A stretch of DNA of 64,000 bases from Wolbachia pipientis (GCA_023052945.1 CP095495.1:1488001-1552000); one strand, 5' to 3'. Shown: positions 9,533 to 19,429, counted from the stretch's first letter. The notes: generated by a model from the letters alone, not told the origin. Program-made: numbers and translations.

Positions 9533-9835
9533 TTACTTTTGAAGACTAATTTCATTGATACGAAGAACAGTGATATACTGCCTATGACCAGTTTTCCTAC
9601 GGTAATTTTTTCTTCTCTTTTTCTTAAAGATTATAATTTTTTTATCTCTACACTGCTCCAGTACTTCAGCTTTAACAATAGCATTAGATGGACAAGATAA
9701 GCCATTATTTGAAACACAAATCACTTTACTGATCTCCACTTCCTCTTTTTCTTCAGCTTGTAATCTTTCTACTTTGATTATGCTGCCTTCTTTTACTAAA
9801 TACTGCTTTCCGCCAGTTTCAATTACTGCAAACAT
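9533..9835 (-). CDS. rplU: 50S ribosomal protein L21
   Basis: L21 binds 23S rRNA near L20. I place the start at the ATG at 9835 (MFAVIETGGKQYLVKEGS), which gives 100 residues and the family N-terminus. An in-frame TTG four codons earlier would add a non-conserved extension. The C-terminus has KKIIIFKKKRRKNYRRKTGH, the basic RNA-binding signature. It forms an operon with rpmA. Confidence 0.95.
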   Translation of the reverse strand: MFAVIETGGKQYLVKEGSIIKVERLQAEEKEEVEISKVICVSNNGLSCPSNAIVKAEVLEQCRDKKIIIFKKKRRKNYRRKTGHRQYITVLRINEISLQK

Positions 9836-10025
9836 GATAAATATCAATTATCGTTATTAATACTAATCGTAAATGATGTTACACATACTGTCAATATAAA
9901 TAAAAACATGAAATACTTCATCCTCTTTCCTTTGGCAAGTAGTAAAGTTTTAAAACTTTACTACTCTTAAATTCTCTGAGTCTCATGGAAACTTTGCTAT
10001 GCTAATAAAAGCTTTCAATCGGAGC

Positions 10026-10499
10026 TTACAAATTAAAACTCATTCCAAGTTCAAACCCATGAGAAAAATTACTGAACTTGTGAAGCTTGTAACCAGCAAA
10101 AATATTCGTTCGCTCAGAAAGTGGAAGATTAACACCAGAACCTATTTGGTAGGAAAAAAATCTCCTCCTTCTTGAAACACTGCAGTAATGCCTCCTGCGC
10201 CAAAAGTAATATAAGGAGTAATATCCGTACTTTCAAATTTATGATGATAATGAAGCTTTGCCATAAGCCCCCCCCTCTAGTCCAGTGAATTGATACTCAC
10301 TATTGAGAATAGGTTTGACTACAGGACCAACTGAAATTTTGACGCTATCTGTATAATGATAGCCAAGATCATAATTAATACCAAGATTGCCATATGACGA
10401 CGAAGTATAGATTCTATCTCTAATCCAATCAACTCCAAAAGACGGTGCTGACAAAGAAATAGCAGGCAATATAGCTACTAAAGTAAGTAGTTTTTTCAT
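10026..10499 (-). pseudogene. Decayed outer-membrane beta-barrel surface antigen
   Basis: A GGAGGG ribosome-binding site precedes ATG at 10499 and a clear signal peptide (MKKLLTLVAILPAISLSAPS). The mature part reads as beta strands (NLGINYDLGYHYTDSVK). The frame breaks near a run of G residues (C-run at about 10269) and again near a T-run (about 10170). Other frames continue with HKFESTDITPYITFGAGG and then LPLSERTNIFAGYKLHKFSN, ending GFELGMSFNL. An aromatic/hydrophobic end after alternating strands is typical of Surface_Ag_2/Msp2-P44-like porins. At about 150 codons it is also shorter than full members, so internal deletion is likely. Confidence 0.7.
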
Positions 10500-10547
10500 T
10501 TTTACCCTCCAAATACTGATATATGCATGTATACACATATAATCATT

Positions 10548-11840
10548 TTACTTTATTTTCTTAATCACTTGTTTTTCTCTTGCTATTGCAAGGCTTTTTT
10601 CTGGTACATCTTCAACTATAACACTACCTGCTGCAATTACAGATTCATCATGAATATTAAGTGGCGCAATCAGCGAGCTATTGGAGCCAACAAAGCAATT
10701 GCTCCCTATATTCGTTTCATGTTTATTTTTCCCATCATAATTACAAACAATAGTACCTGCTCCTATATTACTCCTCTGCCCTACTTTAGCATTTCCTATA
10801 TAACTTAAGTGTTTTATTCTAGTGTTTTGACCAACTTCACTTGTTTTCACTTCCACAAAATTTCCTATTTTTGCCTTATTACCAATTGTTGTGTTTCCGC
10901 GTATTCTGGTAAATGGACCGACCTCAGCATTACTTTTAATTAAGCAGTTTTTTAAATGCGAAAATGGCAGTATTTTCGCACCAGACTCTATTTTCACTCC
11001 AGTACCGAAAAAAACATATGGGTAAATAACTGAATCTCTGGCAATTTGCGTATCAAGAGAAAAGAAAACAGCCTCTGGAGCAACAAGCGTTACTCCAGAG
11101 TTGGTAAAAAATTTTCTTTTGTTTTCTTGAAAGTAAAATTCAGCTTTTATAAGGTCATTTCTGTTATTTATTCCCGTTGCCTCTTCTCCACCGGTAATAA
11201 CGTGACCGACATTTAAATTACTCTTCACTGCAATGGAAACTATATCGGTCAAGTAATATTCATGAGTTGAGCTATTGTACTCTATTTTCTCCACCAATTC
11301 ACGTAAATTCTTTGCACATGCAACCATTATTCCAGCATTTGCAAGAAACTCTTCGTGATTATTTTTATCACTCTTTGCTTCTACGATTTCTCTTAAGGAA
11401 CCATTCTCAATAATTAACCTACCGTATTCTTTATTGCTTGTCCTAAAACCTAGGCAAACTAGAGCCTTGCCTTCTAAGCAACTAACCATTTTAGTTATTG
11501 TGCTGCTTTTTATGAGTGGGGTATCTCCATACTGCACAATAATTATGCTCGAATCTGGCAATTCTTTCAGGTTTCTCATCGCAGTTTTGACTGCATCTCC
11601 CGTGCCAAGTGTTAATTCTTGTGTAATTAACTGTATATCCTCAAAGTACTTTAGTCTTTCAATTAAAGGCTGATCAACTACAACAGCAATATTTTCAGGA
11701 TTTAACTGTTTTGCATTGTAAATGACATGCTGGAGCATAGAAAAACTGCCTATTTTGTGTAGGACCTTAGGCAAATCTGAATTCATCCGCCTGCCATGCC
11801 CGGCAGCAAGTATGATGAAAGTATGAGCTTTATTTATCAC
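10548..11840 (-). CDS. glmU: Bifunctional UDP-GlcNAc pyrophosphorylase / GlcN-1-P acetyltransferase
   Basis: GlmU makes UDP-N-acetylglucosamine for lipid II. The N-terminal nucleotidyltransferase is shown by ILAAGHGRRMNSDLPKVLH and IIVQYGDTPLI. The C-terminal left-handed beta helix is shown by hexapeptide runs and the acetyltransferase signature IGAGTIVCNYDGKNKH. The 430 residues are slightly shorter than in E. coli. The start is GTG at 11840, immediately after the pheS TAA with no gap, the same TAA-GTG arrangement as coxIII-ruvC. With glmS at 37462 it supports retained peptidoglycan precursor synthesis. Confidence 0.96.
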   Translation of the reverse strand: MINKAHTFIILAAGHGRRMNSDLPKVLHKIGSFSMLQHVIYNAKQLNPENIAVVVDQPLIERLKYFEDIQLITQELTLGTGDAVKTAMRNLKELPDSSIIIVQYGDTPLIKSSTITKMVSCLEGKALVCLGFRTSNKEYGRLIIENGSLREIVEAKSDKNNHEEFLANAGIMVACAKNLRELVEKIEYNSSTHEYYLTDIVSIAVKSNLNVGHVITGGEEATGINNRNDLIKAEFYFQENKRKFFTNSGVTLVAPEAVFFSLDTQIARDSVIYPYVFFGTGVKIESGAKILPFSHLKNCLIKSNAEVGPFTRIRGNTTIGNKAKIGNFVEVKTSEVGQNTRIKHLSYIGNAKVGQRSNIGAGTIVCNYDGKNKHETNIGSNCFVGSNSSLIAPLNIHDESVIAAGSVIVEDVPEKSLAIAREKQVIKKIK

Positions 11841-12884
11841 TTATCTTAAAGATGAGAAATGAAAACCATAATGATCAAGCCAACTGATTTTGTTATCGTA
11901 AAAGCTTCTTAGGTCACTGATTTGATATTTTAGCATCGCAAGCCTTTCTATACCAATGCCAAACGCAAAACCGTTGTACTTAGTATGGTCTATTCCAACA
12001 TTTTGAAAGACATTTGGATGCACCATACCACATCCGAGCACCTCTATCCATTTACTACCTTTACAACTTATATCCACTTCCGCAGAGGGTTCAGTAAAAG
12101 GGAAAAAACTATTACGAAAACGTATCTTCAGCCCTTTATCGCCAAAGAACTTATTAAGGAAGTGATGAATAGTAAATTTTAACTGGCCCATATTGACACT
12201 TTCATCGACATATAACCCTTCTATCTGATGAAACATAGGAGTGTGAGTTGCATCAAAGTCGTTTCTGTATACTCTACCTGCGGCTACTATTTTAATTGGG
12301 AAATTTTTTGTTTTTTCCATGGTTCTAATCTGCACAGATGAGGTGTGAGTGCGCAGTACCATTCTTTTATCATCTATTTTATTCTTTAAGTAGAAGGTAT
12401 CTTGCTCCTCTCGCGCAGGATGATGACTTGGAGTATTCAGTGCATCAAATACATGAAACTCATCTTCAATGTCAGGGCCATCAACTGCTTTAAAACCCAT
12501 ATGTGCAAAAATAAGCTTTACTTCATTTATAACTTTACTGAGTGGATGGACCTTGCCCATTTTTTCTGGTCTAACGGGCAACGTGATATCAACCGCCTCG
12601 TTCTGCAATTTAAAGTTAGCTTCTTCGGCTTTTAGTATATTTTCCTTATTCGTTATAAGCTGATCTAGCTTATTACGTAAAACATTGATAACTTCGCCTA
12701 AATTGCGCTTTCTTCCTGCATCTTCTATCTCTTTTAAGTTGTCAAAATAAGCTTTAATTACACCCTTTTTTCCCAAATATGATAGCCTGACTTTTTCTAA
12801 ATCTTGTAAAGAAGAAGCATTCTCAATTTCAGAGACCGCTTTATCTTCAAGTGAAGGTATTTCATTCAGTAGCTCTTTATTCAT
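11841..12884 (-). CDS. pheS: Phenylalanyl-tRNA synthetase alpha subunit
   Basis: A class II aminoacyl-tRNA synthetase subunit of 347 residues. The N-terminal coiled coil (about residues 1-90) includes LSYLGKKGVIKAYF. The catalytic domain contains HPLSKVINEVKLIFAHMGF, motif 2 (RVYRNDFDATHTPMFHQIEG) and motif 3 (GFAFGIGIERLAMLKY). pheT is not adjacent. It is followed directly by glmU. Confidence 0.97.
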   Translation of the reverse strand: MNKELLNEIPSLEDKAVSEIENASSLQDLEKVRLSYLGKKGVIKAYFDNLKEIEDAGRKRNLGEVINVLRNKLDQLITNKENILKAEEANFKLQNEAVDITLPVRPEKMGKVHPLSKVINEVKLIFAHMGFKAVDGPDIEDEFHVFDALNTPSHHPAREEQDTFYLKNKIDDKRMVLRTHTSSVQIRTMEKTKNFPIKIVAAGRVYRNDFDATHTPMFHQIEGLYVDESVNMGQLKFTIHHFLNKFFGDKGLKIRFRNSFFPFTEPSAEVDISCKGSKWIEVLGCGMVHPNVFQNVGIDHTKYNGFAFGIGIERLAMLKYQISDLRSFYDNKISWLDHYGFHFSSLR

Positions 12885-12973
12885 CTTAGAAACGCTGGCT
12901 TAAACTTTAATTATAGTAAAATCTTGAATAGCATCAACAATCTAAAAACTGTCCCATTTTAATTATTAATTTA

Positions 12974-13983
12974 TTGACCATTTTTTTTATTTACCTTTGC
13001 GTTGATGAATTTGCTGTATCAACCATGCACAACAGTGACACTGAAACTTATAATACGTACAAAATAGAGGATTTACCTAAGTTCTTTAAGGAAAGATCCA
13101 AAAACATAAGTAAAGCATTTTCTAGCAAAATAATTAAGATCAGTACCATTCGCTCGAGAAGTGTTGAAAGTAATATACAAGAATTTTCATTTGAGCTAAC
13201 AGCAACAGATAAAGACACTTTTAATACAAGACCATTTCAAATAAAATCTTTAATTGATTTTTTTAAATCTGCCTTTCTCGGGAAAAAAATTTTACAGTCA
13301 ACATAAAAGTACCAAAAGAAAGCAGTGAATTATATAATAACTACTGTAAAACTAATAGTGATAAAACTGTAGAAGAATTCATAAGTAATGCTCCGCCTCA
13401 AATCCTTCTGCAAGGAATAACAATAATACTACAAACAGACGTTAAAAACATTAACCTGGATAACTCGCACAGAATTGAGTCGTTCTTGAATAAGAAGCTA
13501 AAACATGCAGAAAAAACTGAAAATGAGGAACAGAGTCAAGTTACACTACAACTAAAAGAAGCAGAAAATAAAGACAGACAAGAACAGAGTGAAACTAAGC
13601 AAAAAAACGCACAAAATAGACAAATTGTACCATTTACAGGCTCGTTTGGCTTTAACATAGCAAGCAAAGTAAATTGTAAAGCTCCAGTGGTTACTGCTGC
13701 AATAAAAGCTAATATACCAAAATATAGAATCTTCCTTCCCTTACCCAATTTTTTTAATGATGTAATAAGGTTATCCCTTTTAAGAACACCAAAACCTTCT
13801 ATACAGAGCAACAATATACCATTTGGTGTCATTCCAGCGCTTGACGCTGGAATCCAGAAAAAAAAAGAAAAATGGACCCCAGTGTCAGCTACTTGGATGA
13901 CAAGTAGTATAGGAAATCCAATGCCTCAAGAAGTGGAACGGGATATAGGTCAAAGTGCGATCCGAATAGTCGTGGTTTTGTGA
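12974..13983 (+). pseudogene. Unrecognised gene, frameshifted and cut by repeat and intron
   Basis: The first frame, probably starting at ATG 13025, encodes a hydrophilic helical protein (KIEDLPKFFKERSKNIS) and stops just after a run of seven A residues near 13290. One frame over, it continues KNFTVNIKVPKESSELYNNY and runs through a Q/E-rich segment to 13983. One more A in the run restores a continuous gene. Its 3' end runs across a palindromic repeat (13826-13856) and into the start of a group II intron, so the native C-terminus is missing. I do not recognise the family. Confidence 0.5.
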
Positions 13984-15344
13984 TGGTTAAATTCCATCTT
14001 CCCTAGACATCGGGGATAATGTATGTCTCACATCTTGGAGAATGGCAACCTCTGGGATGCAAGCATGAGACAAAAGCAGGTAATACCTAACCTTTATGGT
14101 AAATCCCTGCAAACAGAGTTAGATATGGTTACGAGAGGAACTTATGTTTGAATTGTCGTCAATATCAATATGCGAAATAAGGTTGATACGCATGGACCAA
14201 AATGGTATGAAGCACAAGAAGAATCAAGGTTTTGATGCTTGATTATGGATGTTTTCAGCTTCCGGCAAATAGTAAGAACCTAAGTTTAACGTGAAACGAA
14301 ACCATGGAACGGAGTAACCACATGGAAGCTCTTATTATTCTTTATTTAAAGGATAATCAAGAAGGTAGCCAACCGAATGCTTCTATGTGGAAGGATTGTT
14401 TAAGAAGCTAATGCCCGAAGTAATATTTGGGATATGCAGACGTAAACACTGTAGTTTGGAAGGTAAAGTTGTGAATAGTAATAAATATGTTATAGACCAA
14501 CAAAATGTTAGGTATAAATGGCGTACAATTCCTTGGCGTAAGTTAGAGAAATTTGTATTCAAGTTACAAAAGCGAATTTACCAAGCTGCAAAGTGTGATG
14601 ATATCAAGAAGGTACATAAACTTCAAAGATTATTACTTAACTCAATGAGTGCAAAATTGCTAGCTGTTAGAAAGGTAACTCAGGATAACAGAGGAAAGAA
14701 GACAGCAGGTATTGATGGAAAGGCTAATCTTAATCAAGAAGAAAGATTGCAATTAGCATATTCTTTGGATATAAGAGAGAAAGCTAAACCATCAAGACGT
14801 ATTTGGATTCCAAAACCTGGGAAAACTGAGAAAAGGCCGTTAGGCATACCTACTATTTCAGAGAGAGCAAAAGAAACACTTATGAAAATGGCGATAGAAC
14901 CAGAGTGGGAGGCAAAATTTGAGCCAAACACATATGGTTTTAGACCTGGTAGATCATGTCATGATGCAATAGAGGCTATATTCATAGCTCTTGGAGGTAA
15001 GACAGCATTTATATTAGATGCTGATATTTCCGGATGCTTTGACCAAATTGACCAAAACGCCTTGCTAAAGAAACTCAATACCACACCAACTTTTAGAAAG
15101 ATAATAAGAGGATGGTTGAAGGCAGGTGTTATGGAAGATGGAAAGTTTAAACCCACAAAACGTGGCACTATACAAGGAGGAACGATATCACCGTTACTTG
15201 CATGTGTTGCATTATATGGATTAGAACAATATGTCAAACAAGCATTAACAAATGAACTTTTTCAATTTATGAAAAAGAAGCGTGGTCAGGGATCGTATGA
15301 AGAGGTAAAACAATCAATAAGCGTAATCTTTTACGCAGATGATT

Positions 15345-17195
15345 GTGCGCCGTAGAGACACGGGAAGTGTTGAAGCTTGCAGTAGATGAGGGAGGGGCCC
15401 CTCGGAGCCGGTTTGCAAGAGCAGGCTTCAAACAGCCATAAGCTGCTTTAGTAAAGAGCTAAGGTAGTGAGCGTTATGGAAAAGGCACAATTATGTGTCA
15501 TGTATGAAATAGAGAGACGAACGTAAGTGAACCACTGATGAGGTGTCGAAAGCGTAGGGACGACGTCAAAACCAGGGGGTAGTCGTTAACCTGGGATAAA
15601 TCTACCAGGAGCTTGTTTACTGGGTAGGTGGCGTCCGGCATAAAAGTGGCGTGAATCTATTTTAGGCTACTGCATGGAACTACGGGAACCTGTCGTTTTG
15701 ATGATAAGGGAGAAGTCCAAAGAGCCGATCTCTGAGGATGAGAGTACCGATGCGAAAAACAGGGGCGGATCAGCTCGTAGTAGTGAAGAAGTTTCTGTAA
15801 TGGAAATGGAGCGAAGGAGCTGAGTTATTTAGTTTTAATTATTTATCAACCGAAAGGGAGGAGTTAATGAATAAAACAAAGTCTTTTGATATGCCGAAGC
15901 AACTTGTTTGGAGAGCTTATAAACAAGTATCGAAGAATAAAGGAGCGGCTGGTGTAGACGAGGTTACGATAACAAAGTTTGAAGAAAATCTAAAAGATAA
16001 TCTATACAAACTATGGAATCGGATGTCATCCGGAAGTTATTTTCCAGAGCCAGTAAAAGCTGTTGCAATACCGAAAGGTACAGGAGGAGGACAAAGAACT
16101 TTATGTGTTCCTTCAGTATCAGATAGGATAGCGCAAACAGCAGCTACAATGTATCTTGAACCGTTAGTAGAGCCGATATTTCATAAGGATTCATATGGTT
16201 ATAGACCAAATAAGTCTGCATTGGATGCGGTATATACAGCACGGAAGAGATGTTGGAAAAATGATTGGACAATAGATCTTGATATATCTGGATTTTTTGA
16301 CAATCTGGACCACGATTTAGCACTGCAGGCTATCAAGAAACACACAGACTGCAAATGGGTCATATTGTATGTTGAAAGGTGGATGAAAGTCCCGATTCAG
16401 CAAGCAGATGGCAACAAGGTAGCTAGGGATAAAGGAGTTCCGCAAGGAGGTTCAATAAGTCCAATCATCTCAAACATATTTATGCACCATGCATTTGATA
16501 TGTGGATGAAACAAAATTACCCAACGGTACCATTTGAAAGATGTGTGGATGATGCGATAGTACACTGCAGAACTAAAAGACAGGCAGAGTTTATGAAAGC
16601 AATGATTGAAGAAAGATTGGCCAAGTGTAAATTGAAGTTGCGTCCTGAAAAGACACAGATTGTGTACAATAAGGACGACGACAGAAAAGAAGAATATCCC
16701 ATACAAAGCTTTGATTTTCTAGGCTATACTTTCAGACCTAGAATAGCAAAGAATAAGATGAGGAATTATTTTGTCTCATTTCTACCAGCAATTTGTAACA
16801 AAGCCAAAAAGAAGATCAAGAAAACCATAAAGTCATGGAGAATACATCGGGTCACGTGGACCACATTAGAGGAAATATCGAAGAGAATAGATCCAATAGT
16901 CAGAGGCTGGTTTCAGTACTATGGCAGGTTTTATAAATCAGAGATGTATCCATCTCTCAGAAATATAGAGAGATACCTCATAAGATGGGTCAGAACCAAG
17001 TATAAGAAACTTCGAGATCACGGAAGGCTAGCAAAGCAATTTCTAGGAAAAGTGAGAAAGAGGTCTCCAAATATTTTCTATCACTGGACACTTGGGTTAG
17101 GATCAAAAGACTAAATAATGGGAGCTGTATAAACCGAGAGGTTTCCGTACAGTTCTGCGAGAGACTGGTGGGGAAGCTCCGCCGGTCTACTCTCC
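15345..17195 (+). mobile_element. Inner group II intron inserted after the YADD codons of another intron's RT
   Basis: It begins GTGCGCCGTAGAG at 15345 and ends near 17195 after a domain V-like hairpin (GAGCTGTATAAACCGAGAGG ... CCGTACAGTTC) and a domain VI-like stem closed by GAGAG/CTCTC. Joining ...GATGATT to TTGTCATC restores the expected RT text Y-A-D-D-F-V-I-I, which supports the proposed boundaries. Length is about 1.85 kb with a complete intron-encoded protein. Confidence 0.82.
15867..17114 (+). CDS. ltrA: Inner group II intron reverse transcriptase/maturase
   Basis: The 415-residue protein is intact. RT blocks include NKGAAGVDEVTI, FPEPVKAVAIPKG, RTLCVPSVSDRIAQ, DSYGYRPNKSALDAV, WTIDLDISGFFDNLDHDL, GVPQGGSISPIISNIFMH and the catalytic CVDDAIVHC, where the usual YADD is CVDD but both aspartates remain. 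The maturase X domain has IDPIVRGWFQYYGRFY. No HNH endonuclease follows, so mobility would rely on RT and nicked DNA or on other sources. A strong GGGAGGAG site precedes the ATG. Confidence 0.92.
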   Translation: MNKTKSFDMPKQLVWRAYKQVSKNKGAAGVDEVTITKFEENLKDNLYKLWNRMSSGSYFPEPVKAVAIPKGTGGGQRTLCVPSVSDRIAQTAATMYLEPLVEPIFHKDSYGYRPNKSALDAVYTARKRCWKNDWTIDLDISGFFDNLDHDLALQAIKKHTDCKWVILYVERWMKVPIQQADGNKVARDKGVPQGGSISPIISNIFMHHAFDMWMKQNYPTVPFERCVDDAIVHCRTKRQAEFMKAMIEERLAKCKLKLRPEKTQIVYNKDDDRKEEYPIQSFDFLGYTFRPRIAKNKMRNYFVSFLPAICNKAKKKIKKTIKSWRIHRVTWTTLEEISKRIDPIVRGWFQYYGRFYKSEMYPSLRNIERYLIRWVRTKYKKLRDHGRLAKQFLGKVRKRSPNIFYHWTLGLGSKD

Positions 17196-18364
17196 TTGTC
17201 ATCATACATGAGAGTGAAGAAATTATTCTTAAGGCGAAAGTTCTGGTTGAAGAATGGTTAAAAACCATAGGTCTAGAGCTAAAGCCATCAAAAACAAGAT
17301 AACTCATACTCTAAAGGGAGAAAAGCCAGGTTTTGACTTTCTGGGGTTTACGGTAAGACAATATCCAGTAAATCGTGGTAAGAGAAGCCATAAAACAATA
17401 ATTATGCCAAGTCGCGAATCCGTGAAACAGCATACATGGGTCATCAAACACAAACTGAAGAAATTGCGTGGTGAATCGCAGGGAGCAGTAATAAAACACA
17501 TTAACCCAATTATTAAAGGATGGTGTCAATATTACACTTCAGTAGTATCATGTAAGATATTTAGTTTGTTAGATCACATTATGTTTGGAAAACTTTGGAA
17601 ATGGGCAGTATATAAACACCATAACAAAGGAAACCGCTGGATCAAGGAAAAATACTTTAAAAAGTATGGTAACGATAATTGGCGATTTATGACAAGTAAT
17701 GGAGTAAATCTTACCAGACATGGAGATTACGTTATTAAACGGCATACCAAGGTGAAAGGAACCAAGACACCATATGATGGTGATTGGGTATACTGGAGTA
17801 ATCGTCTGAAGAGAGTACCAGATAAGCCAACAAGAGTAACAAATTTATTGAAGTTACAACAAGGTAAGTGTGATTATTGTCAACTTTGGTTTAAAAATGA
17901 TGATATTTTGGAAGTACATCACAAAGACCAAAATAAGAAAAACAATATAACCAAAAACTTATCTTTGTTACATGGACATTGCCATGATAATTTACACAGA
18001 AAGTGTGCATGACAAGCACCAAATTGCAGAGGAGCCGTATGACGGTAACCTGTCACGTACGGTTCTGCAGTCGAGTGGGGAGAGGTGACTTTCTCCACTT
18101 AGATAACGAAGCTTTGTCAATACTCTTATAAAACGTTACTGTAGTAAATATGTAATGGGGTTATCATAACGCTAACTATATCTCAAATGAATTATCATTA
18201 CACAATATTAATAATATAGTATTTCCAGCAACCAAAACCAGCAAGCGTGAGAAGAGTTTCTCTTGGGATGGATTGGTCTTGTATCTTGTAAAAAGCATCT
18301 AATAGACCTGCTGCGAATCAAGCGATAAAAAAAAGGAAAGGAGGGTGACTAAAATCAAGGTTAA

Positions 18365-18745
18365 CTAAAAGGCGTGCTTAAGATTTACAATACCAGCAAT
18401 AATATTGAACCTCAGGTTATATTTTTTCTGAAAATTGCGATAAACATTCGACATAATCTTAAATATCTTTATCTCTCGGATCTTGTTTTCTACTCTCATT
18501 CTAAATGATGCTAATCTTCTATTATGCTCTGGAGTTAATGGCTTTTTACGATACTTTTTATATGGAATTATAACATTGCTTTGCAATTTTTGCCAACCTT
18601 GATATCCAGAATCGGCATGTTTTATGCTATCAAGTGGTAAATATTTTTCTTGTTTCCTTATGCGGAAATCACTAATTCTACCACGGTATGACTTTGACAC
18701 TGATAAAATTCTTCCTCCTTCTTCGATAATAATCTCAGTTTTCAT
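18365..18745 (-). CDS. IS5 transposase orfB
   Basis: The 126-residue second frame carries the rest of the DDE core, including HADSGYQG and RVENKIREIK. It overlaps orfA by four bases. On its own it lacks the first catalytic Asp, so activity would need a -1 frameshift fusion product. The orfB ATG could also be used to make a separate regulatory fragment, which is an inference. Confidence 0.78.
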   Translation of the reverse strand: MKTEIIIEEGGRILSVSKSYRGRISDFRIRKQEKYLPLDSIKHADSGYQGWQKLQSNVIIPYKKYRKKPLTPEHNRRLASFRMRVENKIREIKIFKIMSNVYRNFQKKYNLRFNIIAGIVNLKHAF

Positions 18746-19179
18746 AGTGTTGGTTCTTTTTTTCCTGAATATGATTTCTTCCGTTTTTTACTATCTTCTG
18801 GTCTCTGTATTTGCTGTTCTGTAACATCAGCCAAAATCTTCAGTATTTTTTCTGGCGTCATACTTCTATCTTTTGTTATAGTCACTTTTTTGGCGAGTAA
18901 TGGCTCTATTCTCTTAAGTAACCTACATACATTTGCGTTGTGTACATTGAATAGGCATCCTAAAAATCTATGTGTTATGTAAGTGCGATAGTACAAAATT
19001 ACGCAAAACAACTTATCTTCCAGAGTTGGTAGTTTTGATCTTCTACCATGACACTTTTTCTGTTTTTCCCATCCAGACCTCACTTTTTCCACTACTTTTT
19101 CGAACTCCTCTATAGTTAAACCTGTTATATTACGAAAGTTTCTTGGGTATTTTTTCATATTATAGTAACTAAAGCTCAT
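18742..19179 (-). CDS. IS5 transposase orfA
   Basis: The 145-residue first frame covers the N-terminal DNA-binding half and the first catalytic Asp (ADVTEQQIQRP). It ends SGKKEPTL then TGA. The junction reads GGA AAA AAA GAA, so A-AAA-AAA is available as a slippery heptamer. A -1 shift there yields SGKKRTNTMKTE, exactly the text of the fused copies. The stop overlaps the ATG of orfB as ATGA. Confidence 0.8.
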   Translation of the reverse strand: MSFSYYNMKKYPRNFRNITGLTIEEFEKVVEKVRSGWEKQKKCHGRRSKLPTLEDKLFCVILYYRTYITHRFLGCLFNVHNANVCRLLKRIEPLLAKKVTITKDRSMTPEKILKILADVTEQQIQRPEDSKKRKKSYSGKKEPTL

Positions 19180-19257
19180 TTTTTTCCTTACTTGATCTGC
19201 TTATTCTTCTTCTACCTCTCTCACATCATTTTTTCAATCACCTTTTTCAGCAGGTCT

Positions 19258-19391
19258 ATAGATCCCGCTAACACGTAGCGGGATGACGAGATTATCGTCA
19301 TTCCGCCGCAGACCTTCATACCGCCGCGAACCTTCATACCGCGATTCATTCGCGGTATCTCATCCGCTAACAAAGCAGAATGACAGCGGTC
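19258..19391. repeat. Cluster of short palindromes
   Basis: The stretch holds several small inverted repeats: GATCCCGCTAACACGTAGCGGGAT, built on CCCGCTA/TAGCGGG, and repeated CCGCCGC-AACCTTCATA units around CATACCGCGATTCATTCGCGG. It contains no convincing gene. It separates IS copy C from the IS110 remnant. Confidence 0.6.
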
Positions 19392-19429
19392 CTTGTATCT
19401 TGTAAAAAGCATCTAATGTTTTAAGCTTA

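Larger units (their letters stand above)
14387..18012 (+). pseudogene. Outer group II intron reverse transcriptase-maturase-HNH, split
   Basis: Part one runs to 15344 and covers RT domains 0-5: FKLQKRIYQAAKCDD, GIDGKANLN, RPLGIPTISERA, NTYGFRPGRSCHDAIEA, FILDADISGCFDQID, GTIQGGTISPLLA and finally FYADD. The next bases are the GTGCG of the inner intron. After it, VIIHESEEIILKAKVLVEEW resumes the RT. A missing A near 17300 then shifts frame. The last part carries the maturase X domain (INPIIKGWCQYYTS) and an HNH endonuclease (CDYCQLW ... VHHKDQ ... HGHCHDNLH). Without that frameshift, splicing of the inner intron would restore the gene. The layout resembles cyanobacterial-type CL introns. Confidence 0.8.
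13955..18104 (+). mobile_element. Outer group II intron, interrupted by a second group II intron
   Basis: The 5' end is GTGCG at 13955, the group II consensus. The 3' end has a domain V-like hairpin near 18029-18068 (GAGCCGTATGACGG ... TACGGTTC), then a domain VI-like stem with GAGTGGGGAG and CTCCACTT, ending about 18104. Between them lies an intron-encoded reverse transcriptase/maturase with a terminal HNH nuclease domain. That gene is split by an entire inner intron at 15345-17195. Exact 3' boundary is estimated to within a few bases. Confidence 0.8.
18304..19257 (-). mobile_element. IS5-family element, copy C (two-frame form)
   Basis: A complete 954-base copy with both terminal inverted repeats. 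It differs from copy B mainly by one fewer A in the junction run, so the transposase occupies two overlapping frames. The flanks AAT and ATA do not match. The 199 bases between the outer intron and this IS hold no gene that I can support. Confidence 0.9.

Noticed and set aside
19221-19412. A short minus-strand frame with repeated MKVRGG-like residues
   Set aside because: It is read from a cluster of palindromic repeats next to an IS and has no ribosome site.
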